DNA of 55,912 nt from Bordetella parapertussis (GTDB lineage Bacteria; Pseudomonadota; Gammaproteobacteria; Burkholderiales; Burkholderiaceae_C), in NCBI GenBank assembly GCA_945861305.1, contig CAMATW010000015.1, positions 1 through 55,912 of the forward strand, read 5' to 3'. The notes below the pieces were generated by a model. That model had not been told where the DNA came from and did no database searches. It saw only the letters and a list, made by a program, of their open reading frames with translations. Position numbers and translations under genes: made by a program. This document shows positions 8,165 to 15,514 of this stretch, in pieces. Position 1 is the stretch's first letter. The number at the start of each line of letters is the position of its first letter.

Positions 8165-9825
8165 ACGCGGTTGAAATCGAAAGCGGTTTTTTCGCCTTTG
8201 CCATAGACCTTCAGTGCGCCTTTGTCGCCGACGGCGTTGGGGCGTTGGAAGATCCAGTTTTGCCAAGCCGACAAGCGGCCAAAAATACGGGTCTCCATCG
8301 ACTCTTTTTGGCTGAAACGCAAATTGGCTTCCAAGCCGGTGAGTGAGTCAGGTGACATGGCGGCACGCTCTTCGATGGCGATGCGCAGCTCGTCAGCCCA
8401 GTCGATGTCGTCAGGGGCTGCAGTGACCAAGCCCAGCGCCATCGCTTGGTCGGCGTTCAAAGCTTTGCCAATGGCGGCACGCACGGCCTCAAGCGGCGCG
8501 GCTTCTTCATAGAAGCGACGCTGCAAACGCGACTGGTGGTTCACCATGGGGAAGTAACCCATATTCAGTTCACTCAAAGTGATGTGAGGTGCTAGCTCTG
8601 GCGCATCAGGCAGCGCCAACATATAAGCGCGGTCGGCGCAAAACGCCAACTCTGCCAAGGTGCCAGCAAAGCACGAGCCTTCATCGATCAGCGCAAACAA
8701 GGAACGTGAAGACACATCCAAACGCGCCAAGGTACGGCGCAGCAAACCGATGGTTTCGTTCACCAACCAATGGGCTTGGTGCTGCACCAACACCACATCA
8801 GACTGCAAAGCCAGCGCGGTGTCACCGGCGGTTTTCAAGAGCCACGTGCCGATGTCCAACTCGTTGCTGCGCAAACACAAAATCGCATCATCTAACTCAC
8901 GCGTCATTTGCAATGGATACCAGCTGTCACCGGCTTGCTGAATCGCATCGATGGTGTTGGGAACCGCTGCTTTGGGCGCTGACACGGTGAGGGTGGCAGT
9001 GCGCTTGGCGCGGTCAATGTCTACATTCACGTATTCATAGTTCAAGCTGTCTGCCGCAGTTTTCTTCTGCAGGGGTTTCAAAGCCACGCCTTGGCCTTTG
9101 GCTGCTGCACCCGCACGTTGGCTTTGAGCCGCAAGCTGTTGTGCATGTTGGGCCACCGCATCGGCAAACTGTGCGGGCTTGGCAATCGCATCCACCAAAC
9201 GCCAGTCCACAGCTTTTTGGCCGCGCACACCTTCTACGCTGGTGCAAAAAATATCTGCAAGGTCATGGCGCACATGACGCTTATCGGTAATGCGGGTCAG
9301 GCCACCGGTACCGGGCAACACGCCCAAGAGAGGCACCTCGGGCAAAGACACGCTGGAAGAGCGGTCGTCGACCAACAAAATTTCGTCACACGCCAGCGCC
9401 AGCTCGTAACCGCCACCCGCGCAAGCGCCGTTGACAGCTGCTACAAATTTCAAACCGCCGTGGCGGCTGCTGTCTTCGATGCCATTACGGGTTTCATTGG
9501 TGAACTTACAAAAATTCACCTTCCAAGCATGGGTGGACAAACCCAACATGAAGATGTTTGCACCAGAGCAAAAAATGCGGTCCTTCAAACTGGTGACCAC
9601 CACCGATTTGACCTCTGGGTGCTCAAAGCGCAGACGCTGTAAGGCGTCGTATAACTCAATGTCCACACCCAAATCGTAAGAGTTGAGCTTCAATTTGTAG
9701 CCCGGCAAGATGCCGCCGTCTTCTTGAATATCCAAGGACAAGGTGGCAATCTCACCATCCACGCTCAGGGACCAATGACGGTACTGGCTGGGGTGGGTTT
9801 GGTAATCAACCGTGAAATCAGACAT
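8161..9825 (-). CDS. boxC: Benzoyl-CoA-dihydrodiol lyase BoxC
   Basis: A 554-residue crotonase-superfamily protein that hydrolytically opens the ring of 2,3-epoxybenzoyl-CoA, giving 3,4-dehydroadipyl-CoA semialdehyde and formate. The N-terminal half has crotonase features: an oxyanion-hole segment CSGANIFMLG near residues 87-96 and NGACAGGGYELALACD near 132-147. The second half is a degenerate crotonase repeat. Length matches known BoxC (about 550). It is the first structural gene after boxR; AAGGA lies about 8 bases before the ATG, and two TGCA-N6-TGCA pairs lie just upstream. Confidence 0.96.
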   Translation of the reverse strand: MSDFTVDYQTHPSQYRHWSLSVDGEIATLSLDIQEDGGILPGYKLKLNSYDLGVDIELYDALQRLRFEHPEVKSVVVTSLKDRIFCSGANIFMLGLSTHAWKVNFCKFTNETRNGIEDSSRHGGLKFVAAVNGACAGGGYELALACDEILLVDDRSSSVSLPEVPLLGVLPGTGGLTRITDKRHVRHDLADIFCTSVEGVRGQKAVDWRLVDAIAKPAQFADAVAQHAQQLAAQSQRAGAAAKGQGVALKPLQKKTAADSLNYEYVNVDIDRAKRTATLTVSAPKAAVPNTIDAIQQAGDSWYPLQMTRELDDAILCLRSNELDIGTWLLKTAGDTALALQSDVVLVQHQAHWLVNETIGLLRRTLARLDVSSRSLFALIDEGSCFAGTLAELAFCADRAYMLALPDAPELAPHITLSELNMGYFPMVNHQSRLQRRFYEEAAPLEAVRAAIGKALNADQAMALGLVTAAPDDIDWADELRIAIEERAAMSPDSLTGLEANLRFSQKESMETRIFGRLSAWQNWIFQRPNAVGDKGALKVYGKGEKTAFDFNRV

Positions 9826-9846
9826 GCGGGCATTCCTTAGAGGCTC

Positions 9847-9860
9847 TGCATCATCATGCA
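9847..9860. promoter_or_regulatory. Candidate BoxR operator, proximal to boxC
   Basis: TGCA-tcatca-TGCA lies 22-35 bases upstream of the boxC ATG. TGCA repeats spaced by six bases are the element reported for BzdR operators. Its position close to the ribosome site fits repression downstream of a promoter. Confidence 0.6.
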
Positions 9861-9877
9861 GAATTAATCTCAGTTAA

Positions 9878-9891
9878 TGCAATATATTGCA
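9878..9891. promoter_or_regulatory. Candidate BoxR operator, distal to boxC
   Basis: TGCA-atatat-TGCA is a perfect palindrome with the same six-base spacing as the proximal site. On the leftward strand it overlaps a possible -35 (TTGCAA or TTGAAG), so a bound repressor would block RNA polymerase. The exact promoter hexamers are weak and I do not assign them. Confidence 0.6.
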
Positions 9892-9896
9892 AATCT

Positions 9897-10667
9897 TCAA
9901 ATCTGATCTAACCATGCTTTTTTCAGCGCCTGAAAGCTTTGTTCCTCAGACTGGGCGCTGGTGTCAAAGTGCAAATCAGCTTTGGCGTAAAACGGGCTGC
10001 GGCTGACAAGGATGCGGCGCAAATCCTGCATCGCCTCGGTGCTGGCCGCCATGGGGCGTGTATCGCCTTGGGCCAAGACCCTCGCCATGTGGTCCTCGGG
10101 CGTGGCTTGCAACCAAATCGTTAAGCACTGCCCAAGCAGCAGGGTGAAGGTGGCGTCCTCTGACACCAAACCACCCGGTGTGGCCAACACCGCATGGGTG
10201 TTGTGCGCCAAGCTGTCCTCCAAGGCGCGTCGCTCATAACGGCGATAGGCCTGTGGCCCATAAAGCCCATGAATTTCGCTGATGCTGCAACCGGCCAGCT
10301 GTTCAATAACGCGGCTGAGTTCGACAAACACATAGCCCAGTTCTTTGGCCAAACGCTTGCCCAAGGTGGACTTCCCCGCACCGCGCAAACCAATGAGCGC
10401 AATGTGTTGGCGCGGCGCTAAGCCGGTTTGCGGGGACTCTTCGAGCAAGCTCACTAAGTTGCATTGCAAGGCTTTGGCCACTTGCAACAACACCAAGATG
10501 GACGCGTTGCCCATGCCGGACTCCAAATTCGCCCAGTGCCGCTCGGACACCTGCGCACGGGCCGCCGCCGCTTTGCGTGACAGCCCCCTGCGAGCTCGCA
10601 GCAGGCGCACCCGCTCACCCAAGGCGATCAGGTAGGGGTGTTTTTCGTCAAGCGGGGTGTTGCGCAT
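9897..10667 (-). CDS. boxR: BoxR/BzdR-type benzoyl-CoA-responsive regulator
   Basis: A 256-residue fusion of an N-terminal Xre-type helix-turn-helix (about residues 14-76, RLLRARRGLSRKAAAARAQVS) and a shikimate-kinase-like domain with a P-loop GLRGAGKST at 93-101. In this family the kinase-like domain senses benzoyl-CoA and releases the DNA-binding domain. It lies upstream of boxC on the same strand, and a TGCA-N6-TGCA pair lies directly before its own start, suggesting autoregulation. No strong ribosome site is seen. Confidence 0.92.
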   Translation of the reverse strand: MRNTPLDEKHPYLIALGERVRLLRARRGLSRKAAAARAQVSERHWANLESGMGNASILVLLQVAKALQCNLVSLLEESPQTGLAPRQHIALIGLRGAGKSTLGKRLAKELGYVFVELSRVIEQLAGCSISEIHGLYGPQAYRRYERRALEDSLAHNTHAVLATPGGLVSEDATFTLLLGQCLTIWLQATPEDHMARVLAQGDTRPMAASTEAMQDLRRILVSRSPFYAKADLHFDTSAQSEEQSFQALKKAWLDQI

Positions 10668-10670
10668 CCA

Positions 10671-10684
10671 TGCACTTTAATGCA
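10671..10684. promoter_or_regulatory. Candidate BoxR autoregulatory operator
   Basis: TGCA-ctttaa-TGCA lies only 3 bases before the boxR ATG, in the 36-base gap after apbC. It has the same TGCA-N6-TGCA layout as the two sites before boxC. So close to the start codon it could also hinder translation initiation or mark an almost leaderless start. Confidence 0.55.
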
Positions 10685-10703
10685 TCTTGGATGCTGCTCG
10701 GCT

Positions 10704-11795
10704 TCAGGTGTCCTTGGAGACCTTGATGGTGGGAAATTTAGAAGAAAAATCTTTTGCTTTTGCGGCCACAGCGACTGCCAGCTGCCGTGCCACGGCTTTG
10801 TAAATGGCGGTGACTTCGCCATCAGGGTCGGCCACCACACTGGGCAGGCCGCTGTCGGCTTGCACACGAATGGCCATGCTCAAAGGCAATGCGCCCAAAT
10901 ACGCCATGCCCTCGGCATGGGCCATTTTTTTGCCGCCTTCGACGCCAAAGATGTGTTCGGCATGACCGCACTGGCTGCACACATGGACCGCCATGTTTTC
11001 CACGATCCCCAAAATCGGCACACCAACTTTTTGGAACATGCGAATGCCCTTCAAGGCGTCAATCAAGGCGATATCTTGCGGCGTGGTGACGATGACGGCG
11101 CCAGTCAGTGGCACACGCTGGCTCAGGGTCAACTGTATATCGCCGGTACCAGGGGGCATATCGACGATGAGGTAATCCAAGTCGCGCCAATTGGTTTGCC
11201 GCAGCAATTGCTCCAAGGCCTGCGTGGCCATGGGGCCACGCCACACCATGGCTTGGTCCTGTGCCACCAAAAAACCAATCGACATCACCTGCACGCCGTG
11301 AGCTTCAAGCGGTTGCATGGTTTTGCCGTCAGCACTTTCAGGCCGACCCGACAAGCCCATCATCATCGGCTGGCTGGGGCCGTAAATATCAGCATCTAGC
11401 AAACCCACACTGGCGCCCTCGGCGGCCAGCGCCAGCGCCAAATTGGCAGCGGTGGTGGATTTGCCCACACCGCCTTTGCCCGACGCCACGGCGATGATAT
11501 TTTTCACTTGCGGCAACAAGGCCACGCCGGGTTGCGCTGCATGGGCAATCACTTTGCTGCTGACTTTGGCCTTGACAGAGGTGACGCCGCTGACTTGACC
11601 CACCACCTGTTGCAACTGCTGCTCGAACGCTGCCCACAGGCTTTTGGCGGGGTAGCCCAGCTCCACCTCAAAGCTGACATCGCCGCCTTTGAGTTGCAGG
11701 TTTTTGACCGATTTGCTGCTGACAAAGTCTTGGCCGGTAAGGGGGTCGACCACGGTTTTCAACGCGTTGGTGACGTCTTGTTCGCTCAGGGCCAT
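10704..11795 (-). CDS. apbC: Iron-sulfur cluster carrier protein ApbC/Mrp
   Basis: A 363-residue P-loop ATPase that binds and hands over Fe-S clusters in the cytosol. The N-terminal ~85 residues form a MIP18/DUF59 domain; the deviant Walker A GKGGVGKST sits at 106-114, and the cluster-binding pair C275xxC278 is present. I took the start at 11795 (MALSEQD), which has TGGAG 6 bases upstream, over a longer frame to 11822. In related genomes apbC commonly diverges from metG; here a toxin-antitoxin pair lies between them. Confidence 0.95.
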   Translation of the reverse strand: MALSEQDVTNALKTVVDPLTGQDFVSSKSVKNLQLKGGDVSFEVELGYPAKSLWAAFEQQLQQVVGQVSGVTSVKAKVSSKVIAHAAQPGVALLPQVKNIIAVASGKGGVGKSTTAANLALALAAEGASVGLLDADIYGPSQPMMMGLSGRPESADGKTMQPLEAHGVQVMSIGFLVAQDQAMVWRGPMATQALEQLLRQTNWRDLDYLIVDMPPGTGDIQLTLSQRVPLTGAVIVTTPQDIALIDALKGIRMFQKVGVPILGIVENMAVHVCSQCGHAEHIFGVEGGKKMAHAEGMAYLGALPLSMAIRVQADSGLPSVVADPDGEVTAIYKAVARQLAVAVAAKAKDFSSKFPTIKVSKDT

Positions 11796-11846
11796 GTCTA
11801 CTCCAGTGTGTCTGTTGGGCAAAAGGGGACTAGTCTAACTAGCAAT

Positions 11847-11896
11847 GTCATTGCAATTAACTGTCATTGCGAAGCCCTTAGGGCTGAAGCAATCTG
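11847..11896 (+). repeat. Dispersed GTCATTGC...GAAGCAATCTG repeat, copy 2
   Basis: It has GTCATTGCA, then 16 bases further GTCATTGCGAA, then AGCCCTTAGGGCT and GAAGCAATCTG. The inner part folds as ATTGC-(GA)-AGCCCT / AGGGCT-(GA)-AGCAAT. This copy has a longer hairpin arm than copy 1 at 3248-3293 but the same order of motifs. Confidence 0.7.
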
Positions 11897-11941
11897 TATG
11901 CGCACGCCGCAGGCTCGGCCTCGCCTCCATGCTGGCACAAC

Positions 11942-11957
11942 GTCGGCTACGGCCGAC
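11942..11957. other. Short hairpin with a TACG tetraloop
   Basis: GTCGGC and GCCGAC pair perfectly around TACG; C(UACG)G belongs to the very stable UNCG tetraloop class in RNA. There is no following T-run. It may be part of a REP-like element together with the repeat just upstream. Confidence 0.35.
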
Positions 11958-12004
11958 CTGCGACCCACGCCTTGACGAAAGTTTTGCCTCAAAAACACCG
12001 ATTT

Positions 12005-12022
12005 GTTGATACATGTTGATAC
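12005..12022. promoter_or_regulatory. Direct repeat GTTGATAC x2, candidate TA operator
   Basis: GTTGATACAT is followed directly by GTTGATACAC, a 10-base period that puts both copies on one face of the helix. It lies 52-69 bases before the antitoxin ATG. MazE-family antitoxins bind repeated sites in their own promoters, so this is a reasonable autoregulatory operator. Confidence 0.4.
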
Positions 12023-12073
12023 ACTACCCACTTCCCCGCGAACGCCAACCCAAGCCAAGCCAAAGGAGCATCT

Positions 12074-12334
12074 ATGACAGCCATCGTCTCCGTCGATCAG
12101 ACAGTTCAAGAATGGGGCAACGGCCTCGCGGTTCGCATCACCGCCAAAGTGGCCAAAGCCGCTCGCTTCACCCGTGGCCAACCGATCAAAGTTGAAGTGG
12201 TTGAAGGTGGCATTTTTTTACGCACTGCTGGTAAACCCAAGTTAACACTTGCGCAAAAGCTCAAGGCTTTTGACCCTGCTGCACACGGCGGGGAAGTCAT
12301 GGCAACCGGGCGCGTAGGTCCCGAAGTGTTCTGA
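12074..12334 (+). CDS. MazE/PemI-like antitoxin (AbrB fold)
   Basis: An 86-residue protein with the swapped-hairpin AbrB motif seen in MazE: VQEWGNGLAVRI near residues 11-22, followed by RGQPIKVEVVEGGIFL. The C-terminal tail is where MazE-type antitoxins hold their toxin. A good AAAGGAG ribosome site precedes the ATG. Its TGA shares one base with the toxin's ATG, the usual arrangement for a toxin-antitoxin pair. Confidence 0.88.
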   Translation: MTAIVSVDQTVQEWGNGLAVRITAKVAKAARFTRGQPIKVEVVEGGIFLRTAGKPKLTLAQKLKAFDPAAHGGEVMATGRVGPEVF

Positions 12335-12705
12335 TGGCGACCGTATCTAAGCACTGGGTGCCCGATCGTCGGGACATGATCTGGGTCAATTTCAATCCCC
12401 AAGTCGGTTCTGAGATGAAAGACGAGCACCCCATGCTGGTGTTGTCACCCAAGGCCTTCAACGAACGAACCCAGTTGGTCATTGGCCTGCCCATGACACA
12501 CGCCCAAAGCAATGAAACAAACCCCTTTGCTGTGAAATTCACTTCAGGCAAAGGTGAGGTTTGCTATGTGCTGACCCACCAACCCAAGTCATTTGCTTGG
12601 CATGAACGTGGCGCACGTCCCCATGCATGGAAACAGGTACCGCCAGAAGTGTTCGAAGCCGCATGTGAAGAACTCAACGCCATCATCGCCATTAGCGCCG
12701 CATAA
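12334..12705 (+). CDS. MazF/PemK-like toxin endoribonuclease
   Basis: A 123-residue protein of the CcdB/MazF fold. It begins with the family's [22 protein letters not shown] region (residues 11-32) and has a VIGLPMT strand and a [14 protein letters not shown] segment typical of ChpB/PemK. The arginine and histidine/threonine environment expected for RNA cleavage is present, so it looks intact. It overlaps the antitoxin by one base and ends 31 bases before metG. Confidence 0.88.
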   Translation: MATVSKHWVPDRRDMIWVNFNPQVGSEMKDEHPMLVLSPKAFNERTQLVIGLPMTHAQSNETNPFAVKFTSGKGEVCYVLTHQPKSFAWHERGARPHAWKQVPPEVFEAACEELNAIIAISAA

Positions 12706-12736
12706 AATCAGCCTCCTTCTTTGTATCGACACCCTC

Positions 12737-14857
12737 ATGACCCAGCGCCGCTTATTTGTCACCACCGCCCTGCCCTATGCCAATGGCAACTTCCACATTG
12801 GGCACATGATGGAGTACATCCAGGCCGATATTTGGGTGCGCTACCAGCGGATGCAGGGCCACGCGGTCAACTTTGTTTGTGCTGACGACACGCACGGTGC
12901 GCCCATCATGATCGCCGCTGAAAAAGCCGGCCTCACGCCGCAGCAGTTTGTCGCCAACATCGCTGCTGGCCGCCAACAGTACTTGGATGGGTTTCACATT
13001 GGCTTTGACAACTGGCACAGCACCGACGCCCCCGAAAACCACGCCTTGGCGCAACAAATTTACCGCGACCTGCGTGACCTGCCCGAGACACAAGGCGGCA
13101 CGCTGATCGAGCGCAAAACCATCGAGCAGTTTTTCGATCCTGAGAAAAACATGTTCTTGCCGGATCGCTTCATCAAGGGCGAATGCCCCAAGTGCGGCGC
13201 GAAAGACCAGTACGGCGACAACTGCGAAAGCTGCGGCGCGGTGTATGCGCCCACCGATTTGAAAAACCCCTACTCGGCCTTGTCGGGTGCCACACCAGTT
13301 TTGAAACACGCCGAGCATTTTTTCTTCAAACTCTCCGACCCACGCTGCGTGGAATTTTTGCAAGACTGGACGCAAAACGGCCAACACCTGCAGCCCGAAG
13401 TGGCCAACAAGGTGAAAGAATGGTTCAGCGTTCGCACCAACTCCGACGGCACGACCAGCGAGGGCCTGGGTGACTGGGATATTTCGCGCGACGCGCCCTA
13501 CTTTGGCATCGAAATTCCCGACGCACCGGGCAAGTACTTTTATGTGTGGCTGGACGCCCCTATTGGTTATTTGGCGTCGCTCAAAAACTGGTTCGATCAG
13601 GGCGGGCCCAAAGCGCAGCACGGTGAGACGCGCAGCTTTGACGAGTACATGGCCGCTGACGACACTGAGCAATACCACTTCATTGGCAAAGACATCGTCA
13701 CGTTTCACACCCTGTTTTGGCCTGCCATTTTGAAGTTCAGCGGCCGCAAAGTGCCGAACAAGGTGTTTGTGCATGGCTTCTTGACAGTCAACAACGGCGA
13801 GAAGATGAGCAAGAGCCGCGGCACGGGACTCAACCCTTTGAAGTACTTGGAGCTCGGCATGAACCCCGAGTGGCTGCGCTACTACTTGGCCGCCAAACTC
13901 AATGGCCGTAACGAAGACATCGACTTCAACGCCGACGACTTTTTGGCACGGGTCAACTCGGACTTGGTGGGCAAGTACATCAACATCGCCAGCCGTTCGG
14001 CAGGCTTCATTGCCAAGCGCTTTGGCGGGAAATTGGGCTATACAACTTCTGACAAACCTTGGTCATCTAACGAATTACTAAGCCATCTTTCATCTCAAGG
14101 CAGTTCTATTCAAACGCTCTATGAAAGTCGAAGTTATGCCCAGGCTCTACGTGAAATCATGGGACTGGCTGATCAAGTTAACGAATATGTTCATGAGAAC
14201 AAACCTTGGGAGATTGCAAAGCAAGAAGGTCAGGATGAGAGACTTTGGGAAGTTTGCACTGCATGTGTTGAAGCCTTCCGGATATTGACCATTTACCTCA
14301 AACCCATACTTCCTAAGCTTTCTGAAAATGTTGAATCATTTTTGAATGTACCTAAGTTCCAATGGAGCGACCTCAATACCATCTTGGGCTACGGCCATTT
14401 GATCAAGGATTACACACATCTTGTCCAGCGCGTGGACCCCAAGATGCTGGAAGCTTTGTTCGAACCACCCCCCGAGGTCGTCCCAGCCACCGTCCCCGGC
14501 GGCGAGCCCATCGCCGAGACCATCTCCATCGACGACTTTGCCAAGATCGATTTGCGCATCGCCCTCATCGTCAACTGCGAAGCGGTGGAGGGCAGCACCA
14601 AGCTCTTGCGCTTGACGCTGGACGTGGGCGAAGGTCGCCATCGCAATGTTTTCAGCGGCATTGCCAGCATGTACCAACCTGCCGACTTGGTGGGCAAGCT
14701 CACCGTCATGGTCGCCAACCTGGCACCGCGCAAAATGAAGTTCGGCGTCTCCGAGGGCATGGTGTTGGCGGCTTCGCATGCCGATGAAACAGCCCAACCT
14801 GGCATTCATGTGCTGCACCCTTGGCCGGGCGCGACCCCGGGCATGCGGATCCATTGA
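12737..14857 (+). CDS. metG: Methionyl-tRNA synthetase
   Basis: A 706-residue class I synthetase that charges tRNA-Met. HIGH motif H20-IG-H23, a zinc-knuckle region with CPKCG and CESCG near residues 150-165, KMSKS near 356-360, an anticodon-binding helical bundle and a C-terminal EMAP-II-like RNA-binding domain ([14 protein letters not shown]). The start at 12737 ([17 protein letters not shown]) is set by homology; the longer frame overlaps the toxin gene. About 14030-14360, coding the anticodon-binding domain, is markedly AT-rich compared with both sides. Confidence 0.96.
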   Translation: MTQRRLFVTTALPYANGNFHIGHMMEYIQADIWVRYQRMQGHAVNFVCADDTHGAPIMIAAEKAGLTPQQFVANIAAGRQQYLDGFHIGFDNWHSTDAPENHALAQQIYRDLRDLPETQGGTLIERKTIEQFFDPEKNMFLPDRFIKGECPKCGAKDQYGDNCESCGAVYAPTDLKNPYSALSGATPVLKHAEHFFFKLSDPRCVEFLQDWTQNGQHLQPEVANKVKEWFSVRTNSDGTTSEGLGDWDISRDAPYFGIEIPDAPGKYFYVWLDAPIGYLASLKNWFDQGGPKAQHGETRSFDEYMAADDTEQYHFIGKDIVTFHTLFWPAILKFSGRKVPNKVFVHGFLTVNNGEKMSKSRGTGLNPLKYLELGMNPEWLRYYLAAKLNGRNEDIDFNADDFLARVNSDLVGKYINIASRSAGFIAKRFGGKLGYTTSDKPWSSNELLSHLSSQGSSIQTLYESRSYAQALREIMGLADQVNEYVHENKPWEIAKQEGQDERLWEVCTACVEAFRILTIYLKPILPKLSENVESFLNVPKFQWSDLNTILGYGHLIKDYTHLVQRVDPKMLEALFEPPPEVVPATVPGGEPIAETISIDDFAKIDLRIALIVNCEAVEGSTKLLRLTLDVGEGRHRNVFSGIASMYQPADLVGKLTVMVANLAPRKMKFGVSEGMVLAASHADETAQPGIHVLHPWPGATPGMRIH
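14030..14360. other. AT-rich, probably recombined tract within metG
   Basis: By hand count 14041-14340 is about 41% G+C, against about 55% in the 60 bases at 13921-13980 and over 70% at 14461-14520. Codon choice changes with it: TCT, CTA, ATT and AAA replace the G/C-ending codons used elsewhere. The frame is intact throughout. It covers about residues 432-541, the anticodon-binding bundle. Gene conversion from a lower-GC relative is the simplest reading. Confidence 0.6.
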
Positions 14858-15489
14858 TGCGCTGGGCTGCGGTCTTGCTCGCAGCTGGCTCGGCCTCGCG
14901 CATGGGACACCGTCCCAAGTGCTTAATTGAACGCGATGGCCAAGCGCTGATTCGCCGCACAGTCCAAGCTTTGCTGGACGCTGGCGTACACGAGGTGGTG
15001 GTTGTGCTGGGTCACTATGCCCAAGAGGTGGCGCCTGCAGTGGCAGGCTTGCCTGTCAATGTTGTCGTCAACCCCAACCCCGAGCAAGGCATCATTTCGT
15101 CGCAACGTCTTGGCTTGCAAAGAATCACCGTCACCTGCGATGCGGTGGTGATGTGTTTGGCCGATCAACCGCTGATAGAAACACAAGACATCGCCAAATT
15201 GCTGCAAGCCTTTGCCGATCGCCCAACGAATACGAGCTTGGTTTTTCCCCAAGTGCAAGGTCTGCCGGGCAACCCGGTGGTTCTGAGCGATGCGGTCCGC
15301 GCGGCGGTCTTGCAGGGCAGTGACGACTTTGGTTGCCAAACTTGGCGTCAACATAACCGCGCTTTGGTGCATGGGTGGGCAAGCGACAACCTGCACTACA
15401 TCACCGACATCGACAGCCAAGCCGATATTGCAGCGCTCAGGCAAAGTCTAGGTGTCGATTTGCGCTGGCCAGACGCGAACGCAGGCTGA
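14857..15489 (+). CDS. MobA/MocA-like nucleotidyltransferase
   Basis: A 210-residue NTP_transf_3 protein beginning [17 protein letters not shown], the signature loop of molybdenum-cofactor nucleotidyltransferases, with PK two residues later and a metal-site segment CLADQPLI. It most resembles MocA (CTP:molybdopterin cytidylyltransferase) or related MobA-like proteins. No molybdoenzyme gene is adjacent, so the physiological role is uncertain. Its ATG shares one base with the metG stop, suggesting coupling. Confidence 0.75.
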   Translation: MRWAAVLLAAGSASRMGHRPKCLIERDGQALIRRTVQALLDAGVHEVVVVLGHYAQEVAPAVAGLPVNVVVNPNPEQGIISSQRLGLQRITVTCDAVVMCLADQPLIETQDIAKLLQAFADRPTNTSLVFPQVQGLPGNPVVLSDAVRAAVLQGSDDFGCQTWRQHNRALVHGWASDNLHYITDIDSQADIAALRQSLGVDLRWPDANAG

Positions 15490-15514
15490 GCCTAGCGGCG
15501 TATAGTGATCCGCC

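Larger units (their letters stand above)
11796..12073. other. Intergenic region between apbC and mazE-like gene
   Basis: This 278-base gap holds a dispersed repeat (11847-11896), a GC-rich stretch with a GTCGGC-TACG-GCCGAC hairpin (11942-11957), and direct GTTGATAC repeats shortly before the antitoxin gene. I see no further coding frame and no tRNA. Confidence 0.6.

Noticed and set aside
8114..8266. An N-terminal extension of boxB
   Set aside because: It crosses the boxC/boxB gap, starts with an Arg-rich run, and MSSINYSEK has the correct ribosome site.
12593..12736. An upstream extension of metG
   Set aside because: It overlaps the toxin gene in another frame, and homology places the start at 12737.
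12752..13774. A 340-codon minus-strand frame opposite metG
   Set aside because: It lies antisense to the metG catalytic core with no recognisable motif; the plus-strand protein is certain.
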